A DNA stretch of 49,989 nucleotides from Deltaproteobacteria bacterium (GCA_016936575.1 JAFGXQ010000090.1:1-49989), one strand, 5' to 3'; positions 37,188 to 45,850 are shown, counted from the first letter of the stretch. The notes: generated from the sequence alone by a model not told the origin. Numbers and translations: made by a program.

Positions 37188-38603
37188 ATGAAAGCGACAA
37201 AATTTTTTAAATGGTCGGTTTGGGTTATCTGGTTATTGGTGGGAACATCTTGTCACGACTCAAAAACGTATACATCGGTTGTGAGTGATATGGACGGTTG
37301 TGCCGCTGCGCCGGTGATTGCGTTTTCTTCAGGGGCTTTTTTCGAACAGGGGGAATTGGAGGCATTGAACAGCGCAGCGTATTTTCGGATTGAAGTGCCG
37401 CCGGAAGGCGCGTGGTACCAGCTGGAAACTGAAAATGCGCTTTTGCCGGTGTATTCTTTTGATCCCGTGCTGTCATTGCTTTCCGCAGATGGAAGTACTC
37501 CTATCGGCTCGGTGGATGACAGTTTGATAACGGCGACCACCGACTCGTTCTATGTCTACTATGCGCCGGGCGGTCAGTCCCTTTGCGTGAAGCTGGAGAG
37601 TTATCAGAACTGGACAGAGAGTTCTCTGGCTGCGCAGCATGTCGATCATGCATTGAACTACGCAGTTCGGTTTATGCAGAATTCGACGATGTCGTCTCAG
37701 TATGACGTCTCTGCTGCGGGTGTGTCGAACGATACGACTGCGGAGGCAACGCATGTAGCGATGGTGCCGGTGGACGCCGCAGATACCGTAGGCGAAGTCG
37801 CGTCCGCAGATAATACGTACAGTTTTGTTCACGGACGTCTCGATAGCGTTGCAGATGCAGACGTGTATGCGTTTACAACCGGAGATGCAGAGACGATATC
37901 GGGCGTTTCACTCAACATGCGTACGGGAGCGGGAAATCCATTGTCGGGGATTTCGGGCAGCGGAACCACTGCAACGGTACAGATTGAAATACTGGACAGC
38001 ACGGAGCAGCTTATTGCCTCGATGAGTATGGACCGGTTGCGGCGCGATATTCTGGCGAACCTTTCCCCTCAGACCACGTATTTTATTCGGGTTTCCGGCG
38101 CCCCCGGATGGACACCTGGGGCAAACGATTTTTATTCGTTGTACCTGTTTTCAACGCCGTCAGAGAATTTTGCCTTTGAGGCCGTGAGCGACAATGACTC
38201 ATACGAAACTGCAGAGCTGCTTGCCCTGGAACCGACTGTGGACGGGTATCAGGTAGGTTCGTGGTTAGGTACTCTTGATGAACTCGATACCGTGGATGTT
38301 TTTCGAATTGAACTCTCCATACAACATTATTTATTGATGTTTTGCACCGGCGCGACAATGGGTAGCGGAATACAGAATTTCACTGTGACGGCGGTGAATG
38401 TAACCAGCGGTATGGAGACAGAGTTGCAGAGCGGCGTGGAAAGTGACGTGCCCATTGAGTGGTCTGACGGCAATAACGCCACCGCGTCGTATATTCTGCT
38501 GCCCGCGGGGACCACCTACCTGCAGGTTACCGGCGTCCCATCGGAGTTTCCGTCAAGCCACTTGTACTATTGCAGTCTCGCACTGGCTGGCGCGTCAAAG
38601 TAA
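37188..38603 (+). CDS. Lipoprotein with PPC-like domains
   Basis: 471 residues. The signal peptide ends LLVGTSCHDS, a good lipobox. Two repeats of the PPC-type (bacterial pre-peptidase C-terminal) pattern can be read: VADADVYAFTTGDAETISGVSLNM ... ISGSGTTATVQIEILDSTEQLIA ... TYFIRVSGAPGW, and ELDTVDVFRIELS ... TYLQVTGVPSEF. Such beta domains often sit on secreted proteins. It starts 3 bases after tldE, so tldD-tldE-lipoprotein is very likely one operon. Confidence 0.75.
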   Translation: MKATKFFKWSVWVIWLLVGTSCHDSKTYTSVVSDMDGCAAAPVIAFSSGAFFEQGELEALNSAAYFRIEVPPEGAWYQLETENALLPVYSFDPVLSLLSADGSTPIGSVDDSLITATTDSFYVYYAPGGQSLCVKLESYQNWTESSLAAQHVDHALNYAVRFMQNSTMSSQYDVSAAGVSNDTTAEATHVAMVPVDAADTVGEVASADNTYSFVHGRLDSVADADVYAFTTGDAETISGVSLNMRTGAGNPLSGISGSGTTATVQIEILDSTEQLIASMSMDRLRRDILANLSPQTTYFIRVSGAPGWTPGANDFYSLYLFSTPSENFAFEAVSDNDSYETAELLALEPTVDGYQVGSWLGTLDELDTVDVFRIELSIQHYLLMFCTGATMGSGIQNFTVTAVNVTSGMETELQSGVESDVPIEWSDGNNATASYILLPAGTTYLQVTGVPSEFPSSHLYYCSLALAGASK

Positions 38604-38642
38604 ATGTGTGAAGTGAAGAGTCGTTAGCACTGTTTGGTAAAT

Positions 38643-39245
38643 ATGAATTTCATTGATGTGATTTCCAATGTGCCATTTACCTTGAAAGTGGGTGACCCAA
38701 ATCCACTGGCGTGGGCAACGGTTGCGGCGTACCTGCTTGCAGCAATAGGCAGCGTTCTTTGCTCACTGAAAGCGGATAAAATATTTCAGACCGGAGACAT
38801 ACGGATTCATCGGATCGTATGGGGCGGACTCGGAGCTGGGTTTTTATTTCTGGGAATTAATAAACAGGCCGATTTTCAAACCTGGTTTACCGCTGTTGTA
38901 AAAGCATTGGCACACCATTGGAACGTGTATGAAACGGCGAAGCGATTTCAGTGGCTTTTTGTCGTTGCGCTTGCCGTCGTCAGTGTCGGTACACTTCTGA
39001 TTGTTGCCTGGCACATTCGTCGCGAATGGCGGCGGTACGCGTTGCTGTTGCTGGGCGCGGTTTTTATCGTTCGGTTTGTTATTGTACGGGTCAGCACTTT
39101 TTACGGTATTCATTTGCCACCGCTTTCCGAGTTGTTTGGCGGATTGAAGCTGAACTGGCTGTTGGAAATTGTCGGCGCGTTGGCGGCGGCGACGGCGGCT
39201 TTTTTCAATTGGCGCAGCGCGTGGAAACGAAAAAAACATGCATGA
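38643..39245 (+). CDS. Hydrophobic membrane protein, paralogue 1
   Basis: About 200 residues with five probable membrane segments (about 22-42, 60-75, 105-125, 137-152, 172-190). The segment GGLGAGFLFLGINKQADFQTWFTA has the LG-NK motif also present in the next gene. I do not know the family. An upstream TTG (38634) is an alternative start. The stop overlaps the start of the next gene (ATGCATGA). Confidence 0.75.
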   Translation: MNFIDVISNVPFTLKVGDPNPLAWATVAAYLLAAIGSVLCSLKADKIFQTGDIRIHRIVWGGLGAGFLFLGINKQADFQTWFTAVVKALAHHWNVYETAKRFQWLFVVALAVVSVGTLLIVAWHIRREWRRYALLLLGAVFIVRFVIVRVSTFYGIHLPPLSELFGGLKLNWLLEIVGALAAATAAFFNWRSAWKRKKHA

Positions 39246-39756
39246 GGTGATGTGGTGGGTAACGGTTTCGATGTATATGGCAGCTGCGGGAGCATGCTGG
39301 TTTACAGGGCGGACATCAACGTCTCACGTTCGGTGGAACGGAGCGGCGGCGGCAGTGTTGTTGGTCGGCGCAAACAAACTGTTTGAGCTGACGAGTGTGT
39401 TTACGCGGTTTTTACGCAAAATCGCCTGGAACCACGATTGGTATATGGAACGTTCTTTTTTTCAGTTTGTGGTGATTGGGGTGATTTTTTTTGGGGTAAT
39501 TGCGGGTGCGTTTTTTGTATGGCGTTTGTTGTTGCGTCGACGTTATTCGGCTGCGTTTCGCGTGGTCGCTATCAGTATTCTTCTTTTGGCTGCGTATTCG
39601 ATGATTCGCTCTGTTTCGCTGCATGCGCTGGATTCACTGCTATATCAGAAGAAAATGGGAATTCGCCTGAATTGGGTGATTGAGCTGGGCGGAATCATAT
39701 CTGTGATTGTCGCTGCCATATGGGAACGTATGGAAGGACCAAGGGGTAATGCCTGA
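39238..39756 (+). CDS. Hydrophobic membrane protein, paralogue 2
   Basis: 172 residues from ATG 39238, overlapping the preceding gene by 8 bases. It shares with it the order W-G-A, LLVGANKLFELTSVFTRFL, a WY/FQ region (NHDWYMERSFFQFVVIG) and a final NWVIELGGIISVIVAAIWE corresponding to LNWLLEIVGALAAATAAFFNW. The two arose by tandem duplication and probably form a heteromer. Function unknown. Confidence 0.75.
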   Translation: MHEVMWWVTVSMYMAAAGACWFTGRTSTSHVRWNGAAAAVLLVGANKLFELTSVFTRFLRKIAWNHDWYMERSFFQFVVIGVIFFGVIAGAFFVWRLLLRRRYSAAFRVVAISILLLAAYSMIRSVSLHALDSLLYQKKMGIRLNWVIELGGIISVIVAAIWERMEGPRGNA

Positions 39757-39821
39757 TAACACGGCGTTTTCCGATCCTTCCGGTGTGTTTACAGCGGTTG
39801 GCATGCGGTATTTTGTCTGAT

Positions 39822-41507
39822 TTATTTATACGAAAAGCTGGAACCGCCTATGAACTCGCGCATGAGTGATGTTTGTGGAATATCGCCAGGCAGAACGGTT
39901 ACCAACATGGAGAGAAATTTGCGTAGCCGGTATGCTTCCGCAAATGCCGGGTTCTCACGAGGCACTTCAAGCAGGTACCGCTCCGCAAAAATTTTCAGAA
40001 CAGAAAATTCGTAGATCAGCGACGTGTCGAAGATGACATCTGCGGATTCCTGGAATGGAAAGATGTGGTTTCGCTCTCCCTTTCGAACCGAATACCAGTT
40101 GTTGATGGTCTGTGCCGCCGAATATCCGCGATAATGCCGGTCTCGAACAATACGTCGAATCAATCGTACATCGGACGTGTTGAGTCGGTTGTGTTCATCG
40201 ATGGCCAGCGGGTTGAGCGCATTGATATAAATTTTGAATTTTTCTTTGTCGGAAATGGCCGGTGTCAGCGCGTTGTTCAATCCGTGAATGCCTTCGATGA
40301 TGAGAACGTCATGTGGGCCGAGCTGAACGGGAATCCATTTGTCTGCCGGGTTGCGCTGTCCGGTTTGAAAATTGTATGTGGGGGTGTTGACTGTCTCTCC
40401 ATCTAGGATTTTTCGCAAATCGCCGTTGAAACGTTCAAGGTCGATGGCTTCCAACACTTCAAAATCCCACTTTCCGTCTTCTCCCAGCGGTGTTTCTTCT
40501 CTGTCTACATAATAGTTGTCGAGTGAAAGCGATTTGGGTTCCACTCCGAGCACTTTCAATTGTATGGACAGTCTTTTGGCGAAGGTGGTTTTCCCGGAGG
40601 ATGAAGGTCCGGCAATGAATACGAGTTTCCGGTTCAGATCATTCACAACGGTGTCGGCAATGTTTGAAATTTTCTTTTCGTGGAGCGCTTCCGATATTTG
40701 GATAACCTGTTTGATCTGTTTTGATGTCGCCGCGCTGTTCAATTCCGCCACGTGAGCGACGCCCATCAGCTGCGACCATTCTTTGGCTTCTTTATGCGTG
40801 GCGTACAATTTCGGCTGCGATATTTCATTGCGCTTGGTCGTGTCGTCGCACTGGTTGGGAAATTGCAGAATGAACGTGTCATCCTCAAGCTTCATTACTT
40901 TGAATGTATTAAAAAAACCGGTATGCGGCGCCACCGGACTTAAACAAAAATCGACAAAACTTCCGATTTTCACCACAGACACATGGGATGACGGCCATTG
41001 ATTCAGCAGCTTGTTTTTGACATCCTGACCTTTTTGTCGAAACATCCGTCGGGCTTCTTCCACGGTCACTCTCAAAAATTCAAACGGAATTTTTTGTTTC
41101 GACAGGGTTTTCAATTCGGTTTCAAGGGTGTCGACAAATGTGTCATCGACCTGAATGCCGCTGACTTTAAAGTAGTGCCCTTCAGATATCGCCTGTCCGA
41201 TTTGAATTTTTGCGCCTGTAAAAACACGTCCGAATACTTCGTATAACATTAACGTGAGATGCCGCTGATATAAGCGGGCGCCGCGATGACTGCGAATGGC
41301 AACCGGTTCGATGGTTCCGGAACGGATAATTCGTGCGTCCAGCGAAACCAAACGATGATTGACGATGGCGGCAATCACCGTGTTATCTTCAGGTGAGGGG
41401 TGGTCATTCATCAATTGCGAGACGCGGGTGCCGCGAACAACGGAAATATCGTGGTTTCTGTATCTGATTTTTGCGGGTTCTTGATTTGATTCAGTTGATT
41501 GGGTCAA
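39822..41507 (-). CDS. Nucleoside (uridine) kinase with ThrRS-like N-terminal half
   Basis: 561 residues. The C-terminal half is a uridine kinase-type P-loop kinase: FIAGPSSSGKTTFAKRLS, then DNYYVDREETPLGEDGKWDFEVLEAIDL, and LIIEGIHGLN. The N-terminal half resembles the TGS and editing-like region of threonyl-tRNA synthetase (IAAIVNHRLVSLDARI, GHYFKVSGIQVDDTFVDTLETELKTL, EEARRMF), a fusion known in anaerobes. I chose TTG 41507 because GGAAGGAGAG stands 8 bases upstream; the ATG at 41561 has no such site. It probably phosphorylates uridine or a related nucleoside. Confidence 0.87.
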   Translation of the reverse strand: MTQSTESNQEPAKIRYRNHDISVVRGTRVSQLMNDHPSPEDNTVIAAIVNHRLVSLDARIIRSGTIEPVAIRSHRGARLYQRHLTLMLYEVFGRVFTGAKIQIGQAISEGHYFKVSGIQVDDTFVDTLETELKTLSKQKIPFEFLRVTVEEARRMFRQKGQDVKNKLLNQWPSSHVSVVKIGSFVDFCLSPVAPHTGFFNTFKVMKLEDDTFILQFPNQCDDTTKRNEISQPKLYATHKEAKEWSQLMGVAHVAELNSAATSKQIKQVIQISEALHEKKISNIADTVVNDLNRKLVFIAGPSSSGKTTFAKRLSIQLKVLGVEPKSLSLDNYYVDREETPLGEDGKWDFEVLEAIDLERFNGDLRKILDGETVNTPTYNFQTGQRNPADKWIPVQLGPHDVLIIEGIHGLNNALTPAISDKEKFKIYINALNPLAIDEHNRLNTSDVRLIRRIVRDRHYRGYSAAQTINNWYSVRKGERNHIFPFQESADVIFDTSLIYEFSVLKIFAERYLLEVPRENPAFAEAYRLRKFLSMLVTVLPGDIPQTSLMREFIGGSSFSYK

Positions 41508-42033
41508 GTGATATCTCTCCTTCCAGCGGTTGAAAAATGAGTGTACTTCGCTTTGTTTCATCTGGCAAATGGTGTGCGCATGGTAGCGGATGCGAACGAA
41601 AATGCGCAGAGTGGAAAATTCGTTCAAGGTTCGAAAACAGCTTATGGGTATATTTTGACACATGTTGTGTTCCGGCCTGAACCGGCGTTTCATTAATGAT
41701 AATGATTTCAGCCGGTTGAATGCGATTGGATCGCGTTGTGACATAGGAATCCGTTGATTGAATGAAGTGTGCCTGAGAGTTGCCGAGAAGATCTTTTCTC
41801 TACCTGCGAAAAAAGTCTCGCACCTGATTAACCATTTGAAATTATGTCATTTTTTTTGAAAGGTGACATTTGTTACACATGGATGAACGGTTCAGAACAA
41901 GGGAAAATCGTTTTGGCAAGCGACTAAATTTTATTGGCAATCTTTTAACTGTTCGTATTTACGCGTTTTTTTTGTTTTTAGAGCACTTGGCAAGGCGATT
42001 GCAGAAGCGTGGGTCGTAGCTAAGGAGGTTACG
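41508..42033. other. Intergenic region with repeated TTGGCAA motifs and sigma-54 promoter
   Basis: 526 bases without a gene. Three TTGGCAA units occur at 41913-41919, 41934-41940 and 41987-41993; only the last has the matching -12 element. Long A/T runs lie around 41960-41980. Nothing else was identified. Confidence 0.6.
41987..42003 (+). promoter_or_regulatory. Sigma-54-type promoter before the 59-residue gene
   Basis: TTGGCAAGGCGATTGCA has GG at 41989-41990 and GC at 42001-42002, exactly 10 bases between, with the sigma-54 -24 (TGGCA-G) and -12 (TTGCA) elements. One base differs from the consensus TGGCACG. The start point would be about 12 bases after GC, some 20 bases before the ATG at 42034. 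Confidence 0.72.
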
Positions 42034-42213
42034 ATGAACTGGTTAAACGACATGATTTTAGATCTTCAGAGAAAAGTATGGGGGGATAATTCAAGTCAAA
42101 CCTCGTCTCACTCCACGTGGAATAAAGTCAGTGAGCAGGAATCTAAAGAGCGCCTGCATCAGTTTCAGTCGAGACTGCAAGATCTGGATAAACGCATCCT
42201 CGAACTGCGTTAA
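42034..42213 (+). CDS. Small charged helical protein, 59 residues
   Basis: An ORF with a perfect ribosome binding site (TAAGGAGGT, 4 bases from ATG). The protein starts MNWLNDMILDLQRKVWG and, after a Ser/Thr-rich stretch, ends in a coiled-coil-like helix (ESKERLHQFQSRLQDLDKRI). No signal peptide, Cys or membrane segment. The sigma-54 promoter just upstream suggests production under a particular stress, nutrient or developmental condition. I recognise no family. Confidence 0.75.
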   Translation: MNWLNDMILDLQRKVWGDNSSQTSSHSTWNKVSEQESKERLHQFQSRLQDLDKRILELR

Positions 42214-42256
42214 AAAATTTTCCTTTCTTTTTTTCAAAAATATTCGATGATTTAGA

Positions 42257-42272
42257 TTGGCACGACGGTAGC
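42257..42272 (+). promoter_or_regulatory. Second sigma-54-type promoter, before the AgmX-like lipoprotein
   Basis: TTGGCACGACGGTAGC has the exact -24 TGGCACG and a GC at 42271-42272 with exactly 10 bases between GG and GC; only the -12 T (TAGC for TTGC) differs. It lies about 92 bases upstream of the lipoprotein ATG at 42364. Confidence 0.7.
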
Positions 42273-42363
42273 GCGTATCTCTGAGGGTGGACAGATTTGG
42301 TCCTGAGCGCTATTATCATGTTACGGAAATTTTCCTAAAAATTGAGATTCTAAGGAGGGCTTC

Positions 42364-42870
42364 ATGATCGCAAGGTGTTTTCTTTCTGGGATGGCCGTAA
42401 TGGTGTTTACTGCTTGTGGCGGTGCGCAGTCGAATGAAATGGCAGATCTGGAGGAACCAATGGGAACACCGGCTGTTGCCGCGTCGGGGAATAGCCCGGG
42501 CAAGACATCGGGGCAATCTGCCGAACCGGATGAAACAGCAGAAAAAGCAAAGCAGTTTTGTGAGCGAGAGGTGGCTAAATCTGCGCAAACGCCGGTCGAA
42601 ATGCTGGATAAAAAGCAGATTAGCGCCTGCTTGATTGCGGTCCGTCCCGAAATTCAAACCGAATGTGCCAAAGGGGTGAAGCGGGAGATCGTCCTCAAAA
42701 TTATTGTCGGAAACGATGGCTCGGTGGTTGGTGCGTTTCCGGTTGGGGATGGCGCGGACAGCGCGGAAGCGACCTGTGCTGCTGAGCGGGTAAAACCAAT
42801 TAAGTTTCCGGCATTTACCGGTAAAGAGCAAATGACGATTGAAAAATTTCCATTCGAAGTGGGGCCGTGA
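42364..42870 (+). CDS. Lipoprotein with AgmX/PglI-type C-terminal domain
   Basis: 168 residues with AAGGAGGG before the ATG. The signal peptide ends VMVFTACGGAQ, a lipobox-like site. The middle is Glu/Ala/Ser-rich, then a helical Cys-containing part, and the end (IVLKIIVGNDGSVVGAFPVGD ... ATCAAERVKPIKFPAF) has the look of the AgmX/PglI and TonB-C-type C-terminal beta-alpha-beta domain common in myxobacteria. Probably in the periplasm; role unknown. It is behind its own sigma-54-type promoter. Confidence 0.72.
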   Translation: MIARCFLSGMAVMVFTACGGAQSNEMADLEEPMGTPAVAASGNSPGKTSGQSAEPDETAEKAKQFCEREVAKSAQTPVEMLDKKQISACLIAVRPEIQTECAKGVKREIVLKIIVGNDGSVVGAFPVGDGADSAEATCAAERVKPIKFPAFTGKEQMTIEKFPFEVGP

Positions 42871-42892
42871 GCCCGCCGGCCTTTATTTTTTT
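42862..42892 (+). terminator. Possible terminator after lipoprotein gene
   Basis: A GC-rich stretch that can fold (GGGC 42862-42865 with GCCC 42871-42874) continues with GCCGGCC and then TTTATTTTTTT. The stem overlaps the stop codon. The run of T favours termination. Confidence 0.35.
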
Positions 42893-42985
42893 CTCACTGG
42901 TATATCGGTTGTCTGACATAAATTTGTGGTTGACGTTTATTTTTTTAAACATACGTTTGTGGCAGATTTGTTGAATTTTTGACGT

Positions 42986-43016
42986 CCGGGCGAAAAATTT
43001 TCCATTATATGCCCGG
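42986..43016. promoter_or_regulatory. Inverted repeat upstream of the cellulase gene
   Basis: CCGGGC at 42986-42991 is repeated inverted as GCCCGG at 43011-43016 around 19 bases, just before a TATAAT at 43024-43029. The position would suit an operator, though a hairpin in RNA is also possible. Confidence 0.35.
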
Positions 43017-43023
43017 ATTCAGC

Positions 43024-43029
43024 TATAAT
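43024..43029 (+). promoter_or_regulatory. Candidate -10 box of the cellulase promoter
   Basis: A perfect TATAAT 113 bases upstream of the cellulase ATG. No good -35 sits 16-18 bases upstream; the inverted repeat lies in that place, which would suit an activator-dependent promoter. Confidence 0.35.
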
Positions 43030-43141
43030 GAAGATATAAAACAGTACTATTTACTGTTCTGTTAATTTTATTGGTTCGTATAAATCTTCATTTTGAGGGG
43101 GATGAAGAGTTTTCTTAATTATTATTTTTTGAGGTTCCGTC

Positions 43142-45673
43142 ATGTTTAATAGTTATAAAAATGGCTTACTTAAGTGTTCCTACCTTTTTCTACATGCAAT
43201 CGTGGTGGTGATGGTGTCGCTCGGATGCAGCCGTGATCCGGAACGTCAGGTGGGGGATAATGCTTCAGATAATTTGCAAAGTGATGATGGAGACGGCGCA
43301 GTTGACAATTATGACTATTCCGGTAGTGTGGGTTGGTTTAATGACGAAGGGGTATGGGAGCAACCCAAAGAGTTTTGCGCACCGCCGCCATTCCCGGCCG
43401 GCAACAGCTGTGATGGAGAATCGGGAAAACTCGGCAAAGCGCTGCAAATGGCGCTCTGGTTTTTTAACGTGAATAAATCCGGCGAGAATGTGTATTGTAC
43501 CGACGTGCAATGGCGCGGCGATGCGCATTTGAGTGACGCCCATATCAAATTGAAATCCGGCGCACCGGATGGCGTCAATATGAGCGATGCATTTATCGCA
43601 GAACATATCGACGTGCTGGATCCGGATGGAGACGGCGAAGTGGATGTGAGCGGCGGATATTACGATGCCGGCGATTATATCAAGTTTGCGATGACCACCG
43701 GATATATGGCCTCCACCATTGCCTGGGCCATGTATGAATTCCCCGAGTCATTTCGGTTGACCAGTCTGGAGGATGAAGCTCTGACGCAAATTCGGTGGGC
43801 GGCGGATTACTTCATGAAAAATACGTTCATTGAAAATCATAGTAATTCTCCCGACTACGGGAAGGTCATCGCATATGCGCACCAGGTGGGGGCTGCGGTC
43901 GACCACGAATGCGGCTGGATGCCGCCTGAATTGAGAGATCCGAGCTTCTGCCCGCGTCAGGCGTTCTTTGCCACCACTGACGACCCGGCGTCTGATGTGA
44001 CCGCCAACAACGCGGCCGCGTTGGCCCTGGTATCATTGGTAACCAAAAGCGATGCGGAATATTCTCAAAAAGCGCTGAATTACGCCATCGCACTGTATGA
44101 GTTTGCGGTCGCCGGCGGCGGTGCGATACAGTCCACTACCGGTGGATTGTACAATTCCGAATACGCGTGGGATGATTTGGCCTGGGCCGCGGTGTGGCTG
44201 TACGAAGCGACAGGGGATTGGAATTATCTCGAAAAGGCGTTGGGTCATTTGTATGATATTCCCGGGTTTGATAAAACATGTGTGCTGTCATTGGTGGATT
44301 GGAATTCCGCAAGTGAAACCAATGCCTGCTGGGCGGAGGGGTGGACTCACATCTGGAATTCGTTGCGCTCGGGTGTTTTTGTTCGAATGGCGGTATCACT
44401 CTCAGAGGCGGCGTCGGCCAATGATGCATCGCTCGATTCCCTGTGGGAACAATCGGACGATGATTCCTATCAGTTGACCAACTCGCTGACAGAGCGCGAA
44501 TATTTGCAGCGCCTGGGTAAACTGTTTCGATACATCACGCGCGCGGATTCGATGGCATGGCGGAATTCGGCACAGACCCCGGGTGGGTTTTCAACCAAGG
44601 TGAACGTAACCTGGGGTTCCGGACGCTACAACTCCGCGGGGCAGTTGGTGGCCCTGGTGTATGCGCGAAATTTTGAAGACGATTCGAGCGATTCAGCGCC
44701 GGCGGAATTGGTTGACTGGGCGTTTTCGCAGACCCAGTACCTGCTCGGCAAGAATGAGGTGAATGAAGATCCCGAAGGCAAATCGTTTGTCATGGGGTAT
44801 ACCGAATATTCACCGAATTACGCGAATCAGCCTCATCACGCCGCCGGGCATGCGTCGATTTACGGTTTGCCGGATAATCCCACTGAAAACAGGCACATTA
44901 TCTGGGGTGCGTTGGTAAATGGTCCGGTGGGCGGCGAAGACGTGCACATCGACCAGCGTGGGGATTACGGGTCCAACGAAATCACCATTGACTATAATGC
45001 CGCGCTGGTGGGGGCATTGGCGGGTAACTACTACTTCCAACGAGAGGCGACAGACGAAGAAGGGTTGGTCGCCGGTTGTCCGGATCCGGATTTCCCGCCG
45101 ATTGAAGATCCGATCGATGAATTTTATACGATGGGCAAAATCAACAGCGCCAACGACTGCCGGTCGCAGGTGGACATCACCATGATGAACGAGTCGATTC
45201 ACCCCCCCCGATACAACGAATTTCTCACTGCGCGATATTACATTGATGTGACGGAACTGGAGATGGCGGGAATTGATCCGTCCACCATGACCGCGACCAT
45301 CAATTACGATCGCAGCGCGGGCGAATGGGGCGAGCCCACCGGTATTTCCGGACCGTTCAAGTGTGAAGACGAAGAGAGCGAAGAAGCGAAAAATATGTGG
45401 TACTTCGTGTTGAGTTATGAGGGATACAAATTCTGGGGTCGGCAGACGTTGTTGAAAGGCCCGCGGGTCACCCAGGTGGATTTCGGTATTCCCAACGGCG
45501 ACAGTTGTGTGTGGGACCCCACCAACGATTGGAGCTATGACTCGCTGAATACCGATGAAGAAATCAAAACGCCCCACATTACCGCATATGGTGAGGACAA
45601 TAAATTGCTTTGGGGAGAAGAACCTCCCTGTCACCCCATTCAACATGTTCTGGTCGATGTTGTCGCCGAGTAG
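43142..45673 (+). CDS. GH9 family endoglucanase/cellulase, lipoprotein
   Basis: 843 residues with GAGG 9 bases before the ATG. A signal ends VMVSLGCSRDP, a probable lipidation site. The GH9 catalytic domain spans about 95-640: GGYYDAGDYIKF with Asp 175 and Asp 178, HHAAGH near 565-570, and GDYGSNEITIDYNAAL with the acid Glu near 613. A C-terminal beta domain (about 665-835, LTARYYIDVTELEMAGID) looks like the CBM3-type module often joined to GH9. The enzyme hydrolyses beta-1,4-glucan outside the cell. This indicates a plant- or biofilm-cellulose diet. Confidence 0.9.
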   Translation: MFNSYKNGLLKCSYLFLHAIVVVMVSLGCSRDPERQVGDNASDNLQSDDGDGAVDNYDYSGSVGWFNDEGVWEQPKEFCAPPPFPAGNSCDGESGKLGKALQMALWFFNVNKSGENVYCTDVQWRGDAHLSDAHIKLKSGAPDGVNMSDAFIAEHIDVLDPDGDGEVDVSGGYYDAGDYIKFAMTTGYMASTIAWAMYEFPESFRLTSLEDEALTQIRWAADYFMKNTFIENHSNSPDYGKVIAYAHQVGAAVDHECGWMPPELRDPSFCPRQAFFATTDDPASDVTANNAAALALVSLVTKSDAEYSQKALNYAIALYEFAVAGGGAIQSTTGGLYNSEYAWDDLAWAAVWLYEATGDWNYLEKALGHLYDIPGFDKTCVLSLVDWNSASETNACWAEGWTHIWNSLRSGVFVRMAVSLSEAASANDASLDSLWEQSDDDSYQLTNSLTEREYLQRLGKLFRYITRADSMAWRNSAQTPGGFSTKVNVTWGSGRYNSAGQLVALVYARNFEDDSSDSAPAELVDWAFSQTQYLLGKNEVNEDPEGKSFVMGYTEYSPNYANQPHHAAGHASIYGLPDNPTENRHIIWGALVNGPVGGEDVHIDQRGDYGSNEITIDYNAALVGALAGNYYFQREATDEEGLVAGCPDPDFPPIEDPIDEFYTMGKINSANDCRSQVDITMMNESIHPPRYNEFLTARYYIDVTELEMAGIDPSTMTATINYDRSAGEWGEPTGISGPFKCEDEESEEAKNMWYFVLSYEGYKFWGRQTLLKGPRVTQVDFGIPNGDSCVWDPTNDWSYDSLNTDEEIKTPHITAYGEDNKLLWGEEPPCHPIQHVLVDVVAE

Positions 45674-45803
45674 TTACCCCCGGCGAACAGGTGCTCAATA
45701 TCTGCAGACGTCTGGAATTTCTGCTTGTTTCCTGCGTTATTTTTGATACTCTCTTGCCGCTCGTTCAATTCAACGGACAGATGCATATCATTTTGATTCC
45801 CGT

Positions 45804-45829
45804 GGTTTCGAACCTGTCAGCACAGGTTC
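45804..45829 (+). promoter_or_regulatory. Hairpin before nuoE-like gene (terminator or attenuator)
   Basis: A perfect 8-bp stem (GAACCTGT 45810-45817 with ACAGGTTC 45822-45829) with a 4-base loop is followed by TTTAAGG. Its left arm shares AACC with a small alternative hairpin to GGTT at 45804-45807, so the two exclude each other. It may end the cellulase message or control the operon that starts at 45851. Confidence 0.4.
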
Positions 45830-45850
45830 TTTAAGGTTTGGATTTTGAAA

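Noticed and set aside
42960..42985. Third sigma-54 promoter before the cellulase gene
   Set aside because: TGGCAGATTTGTTGA has the -24 GG but GA instead of GC at -12, so it fails the invariant base.
44810..45646. 278-residue minus-strand ORF inside the cellulase gene
   Set aside because: Shadow of the GH9 coding sequence; no start signal or domain.
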